Of a stretch of 15,496 bases of DNA, positions 13,354 through 15,496 are shown piece by piece. The notes beneath the pieces are model-generated. The model made no database searches. It saw nothing but the letters and a program-made list of their open reading frames with translations, and was not told where the DNA came from. How positions within the stretch are numbered: position 1 is the stretch's first letter; each line of letters starts with the position of its first letter. The stretch is from Anaerolineae bacterium (GTDB lineage Bacteria > Chloroflexota > Anaerolineae > Anaerolineales > Villigracilaceae): positions 1-15,496 of the forward strand of contig DNDO01000175.1 in assembly GCA_003484265.1 (NCBI GenBank). Direction: 5' to 3'. The position numbers and the translations under genes are program-made.

Positions 13354-14295
13354 ATGACAAAATATAAAATTCTGATCACAGACGGACTTGACGAATCCGG
13401 TCAATCCATTTTGCGCGGCGCGTCCACGATGGATGATCGAAGCGGCATTTCAGCGGATGACCTGATCAAGATCATTTCCGAATATGACGCGCTCATCGTT
13501 CGCGGTCGGACAAAGGTGACTGCTTCCGTTATGGATGCCGGTCCCAGGCTGAAAGCGATCGGGCGTGCCGGCGTTGGTGTGGATAACATTGACCTTGATG
13601 CGGCAAAGAAACATGGGATCACAGTTGTCAATGCGCCAATGTCAACATCGCTGGCGGTAGCCGAGCTGACCTTCGGTCTGCTGCTTGCGCTCGCGCGTGA
13701 AATCCCTCGCGCCGATGCCGCCATGAAACAGGGTCAATGGCTCAAGAAGGAAATCGATGGCGTGGAGTTAAGCGGCAAGACCCTCGGTGTAATCGGCTTT
13801 GGTCGCATCGGCATGGAAGTTGGGAAGCGCGCGTCTGCCTTCGGCATGAACGTGATCGCCTATGACCCCCTTATCTCTGAAGACGAAATACTAAAAAGAG
13901 GCGCAGAGCCGGTATCGATACAAGACCTGTATGCGTGGTCAGAATTCATTTCTTTGCATCTACCGCTTAATGTGCAAACACGAGATATGATGGGGAGGCT
14001 GGCTTTTTCAGAAATGAAGGACGGCGTGCGTATCGTCTGTGCGGCGCGCGGGGGGATCATTGACGAATCCGCTTTGGTGGCGGCATTGAATAGCGGCAAG
14101 GTCGCAGGCGCGGCACTGGATGTCTTCGCGCAGGAACCGCCCGGTTCAACAGAAGCTGTTTCCCATCCAAGAATGATCGCCACCCCGCATATCGGGGCAC
14201 AGACGGCTGAGGCGCAGTCCCGCGCTTCGGAGGATATAGCGAATGAGGTGTTGGCGGCACTGCGGGGTGAATCCCTGCGATGGAAGGTTGCGTAA
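13354..14295 (+). CDS. serA: D-2-hydroxyacid dehydrogenase, probable short (ACT-less) D-3-phosphoglycerate dehydrogenase
   Basis: This 313-residue NAD-dependent oxidoreductase has a split substrate domain (1-98 and 284-313) around a Rossmann domain with GFGRIG (148-153). Asp171 after the second strand points to NAD over NADP. The catalytic triad is present: R232 in CAARGGIIDE, E261 in DVFAQEPP and H279 in TPHIGAQT. GRAGVGVDNID (70-80) is typical of phosphoglycerate dehydrogenases, which oxidise 3-phosphoglycerate in serine synthesis. The C-terminal regulatory ACT domain of E. coli SerA is absent, so serine feedback through that domain is not expected. No serB or serC lies nearby, so another 2-hydroxyacid substrate is possible. 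The ATG has almost no Shine-Dalgarno (AGAG only) but a TAAAAT box ends six bases before it. A hairpin terminator follows directly. Confidence 0.88.
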   Translation: MTKYKILITDGLDESGQSILRGASTMDDRSGISADDLIKIISEYDALIVRGRTKVTASVMDAGPRLKAIGRAGVGVDNIDLDAAKKHGITVVNAPMSTSLAVAELTFGLLLALAREIPRADAAMKQGQWLKKEIDGVELSGKTLGVIGFGRIGMEVGKRASAFGMNVIAYDPLISEDEILKRGAEPVSIQDLYAWSEFISLHLPLNVQTRDMMGRLAFSEMKDGVRIVCAARGGIIDESALVAALNSGKVAGAALDVFAQEPPGSTEAVSHPRMIATPHIGAQTAEAQSRASEDIANEVLAALRGESLRWKVA

Positions 14296-14302
14296 ATTGT
14301 AA

Positions 14303-14323
14303 AAACGGGATAGCATCCCGTTT
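14303..14323 (+). terminator. Hairpin terminator after the dehydrogenase gene
   Basis: AAACGGGAT (14303-14311) pairs perfectly with ATCCCGTTT (14315-14323) around loop AGC, eight bases after the stop codon. The downstream strand runs TTT, then GCTGTTTT, an interrupted U-tract. The A-run on the left gives a U-tract in the opposite direction too, but no minus-strand gene ends here. Confidence 0.72.
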
Positions 14324-14348
14324 GCTGTTTTAGTAGATACCTAATTTA

Positions 14349-14369
14349 TGAGTGGGATTTTCCCATTCA
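14349..14369 (+). other. Hairpin in the leader of the carboxypeptidase gene
   Basis: TGAGTGGGA (14349-14357) and TCCCATTCA (14361-14369) pair over nine positions with one G-T wobble and loop TTT. The stem ends three bases before AGGAGAG (14372-14378). No U-tract follows, so it is not a terminator. It may stabilise the message or influence ribosome access. Confidence 0.45.
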
Positions 14370-14381
14370 ACAGGAGAGACA

Positions 14382-15496
14382 ATGAGCGAAAAGTTGAATC
14401 AATTGAAGAAGCTTCTAGGTGAAGTGTCGGACATTGGCCGCGCCGCTTCGGTGCTCGGCTGGGACCAGCAGGTGAACATTCCGCCCAAGGGACATGAGGC
14501 GCGGGGTCAGCAGCTTGCCACGTTGAGCAAGATCGCGCAGGAAAAATTCATCACCGATGAAGTAGGCGGGTTGATCGAAGATTTGAAATCTGAACTCAAC
14601 GGCGCGGATAATGACGATGCAGCGATGATCCGTGTTGCTTCGCGCAATTACGATAAAGCCAAACGCGTCCCGCCATCCTTTATCGCGGAGCAGGCGGTCG
14701 TTTCGTCGAAGGCATTCGAAGCGTGGATGGAAGCCAGAAGCAAGTCTGATTTTTCCATCTTCCAGCCTCACCTTGAAAAGGTTGTTGAGTTGGTGCGGAA
14801 GTATGTTTCCTTTTTCCCGCCCGCCGACCACCCTTACGATACACTGCTCGATGATTACGAGCCCGGCATGAAGACCGCTGACGTGAAAGCCATTTTCGAT
14901 CCCCTGCGCCCAAAACAGGTCGAGTTGATAAAGGCCATAACGTCTGCCAAACAGGTCAAGGCCGATTTTCTTTTCAAGAAATATAACGAAAAGAAACTGA
15001 TCGATTTCGGCGTGGATGTCATCACCAAATATGGATATGACTGGAGCCGCGGACGGCAGGACAAAGCTCCGCATCCGTTCGAGACGACCTTCAGCGTGGA
15101 CGATGTCCGGATTACGACCCGTTTTGAGGACGATAATCCCACTGCAACATTGTTCAGTACTATGCACGAAGCGGGGCATGCATTGTATGAGCAGGGAGTA
15201 AACCCCGCCTATGAGCGCACACCTCTCGCCAGCGGGACTTCCTTAGCCGTGCATGAATCGCAATCCCGTATGTGGGAGAATTTGGTTGGGCGTTCGCTTC
15301 CTTTCTGGGAGCATTTCTACCCGTCGTTCAAAAAAACCTTCTCTTCGCAGTTGGACGGCGTGGGAGTCAAGGCATTCTACAAAGCCATCAACAAGGTTGA
15401 GCCTTCGCTCATCCGCGTCAATGCGGACGAAGCCACGTACAACCTCCATATCATGCTTCGCCTTGAACTTGAGATCGCCATGGTCGAAGGAAGTAT
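14382..15496 (+). CDS. M32 (Taq-type) metallocarboxypeptidase, C-terminus outside window
   Basis: The frame is open for 371 codons to the window edge. The full family length is about 500 residues, so roughly a quarter is missing. Family hallmarks are seen in order: GWDQQV near 27-32, DYEPGM, HPFETTF then DVRITTRF, the zinc motif H262-E263-A-G-H266-ALYEQG, H291-E292-S-Q-S-R-M-W-E-N with E292 as third zinc ligand, and IRVNADEATYNLH. The 30-residue spacing from H262 to E292 is that of characterised M32 enzymes. It should remove C-terminal amino acids from peptides in the cytoplasm, with a broad range except at proline; no signal peptide is visible. AGGAGAG precedes the ATG by about four bases. 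A terminator and a leader hairpin separate it from the dehydrogenase gene, so it is probably transcribed separately. Confidence 0.95.
   Translation, partial: MSEKLNQLKKLLGEVSDIGRAASVLGWDQQVNIPPKGHEARGQQLATLSKIAQEKFITDEVGGLIEDLKSELNGADNDDAAMIRVASRNYDKAKRVPPSFIAEQAVVSSKAFEAWMEARSKSDFSIFQPHLEKVVELVRKYVSFFPPADHPYDTLLDDYEPGMKTADVKAIFDPLRPKQVELIKAITSAKQVKADFLFKKYNEKKLIDFGVDVITKYGYDWSRGRQDKAPHPFETTFSVDDVRITTRFEDDNPTATLFSTMHEAGHALYEQGVNPAYERTPLASGTSLAVHESQSRMWENLVGRSLPFWEHFYPSFKKTFSSQLDGVGVKAFYKAINKVEPSLIRVNADEATYNLHIMLRLELEIAMVEGS

Noticed and set aside
14415..15179. 254-codon open frame on the minus strand
   Set aside because: It lies wholly opposite the M32 carboxypeptidase, whose family motifs are unmistakable; the open antisense frame is a by-product of its codon use.

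Overview
The window reads as bacterial chromosome from a mesophilic, mid-GC organism. The closest overall impression is a member of Chloroflexota (Anaerolineae-like): split MacB-type exporters with lipoprotein adaptors, no outer-membrane channel gene in view, an M32 carboxypeptidase and a DUF6512 membrane protein. There is no rRNA or other marker gene, so this placement is an inference. Genes are dense and no gap exceeds about 200 bp. No tRNA, rRNA, CRISPR, insertion sequence or phage gene was seen.

Left part (1-5393). A membrane-anchored putative zinc peptidase (minus strand, cut by the window edge) is divergent from a plus-strand export operon. That operon holds a membrane-anchored HlyD/MacA-like adaptor (1059-2348), a MacB-type ATPase (2353-3030), a MacB-type permease (3027-4256) and, after an AT-rich gap, a second adaptor that is a lipoprotein paralogue of the first (4338-5393).

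Middle part (11878 down to 5442, minus strand). A tightly packed four-gene operon runs towards the first one: a PlsY-like membrane acyltransferase homologue with altered motifs, a 776-residue dikinase-like phosphotransferase (ATP-grasp, central helical region, swivelling phosphohistidine domain, as in rifampin phosphotransferase), a LolD/MacB-type ATPase, and an 867-residue permease built from two FtsX units. It ends in a clear intrinsic terminator inside the 48-bp gap between the two convergent operons. This acyltransferase-phosphotransferase-exporter cassette is the most interesting element. I infer that it makes or modifies a membrane-associated molecule and then moves it across or out of the membrane; the substrate is unknown. 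Inverted repeats with related AGG-ATATC-CCT cores lie upstream of both operons and could be shared control sites.

Right part (11981-15496). A HupE/UreJ-type nickel or cobalt permease and a DUF6512 membrane protein form a minus-strand pair. They are divergent from a short, ACT-less D-3-phosphoglycerate-dehydrogenase-like enzyme with its own terminator. An M32 (Taq-type) carboxypeptidase follows and runs off the right edge.

All assignments come from reading motifs and translations by eye. No database search or structure prediction was possible.
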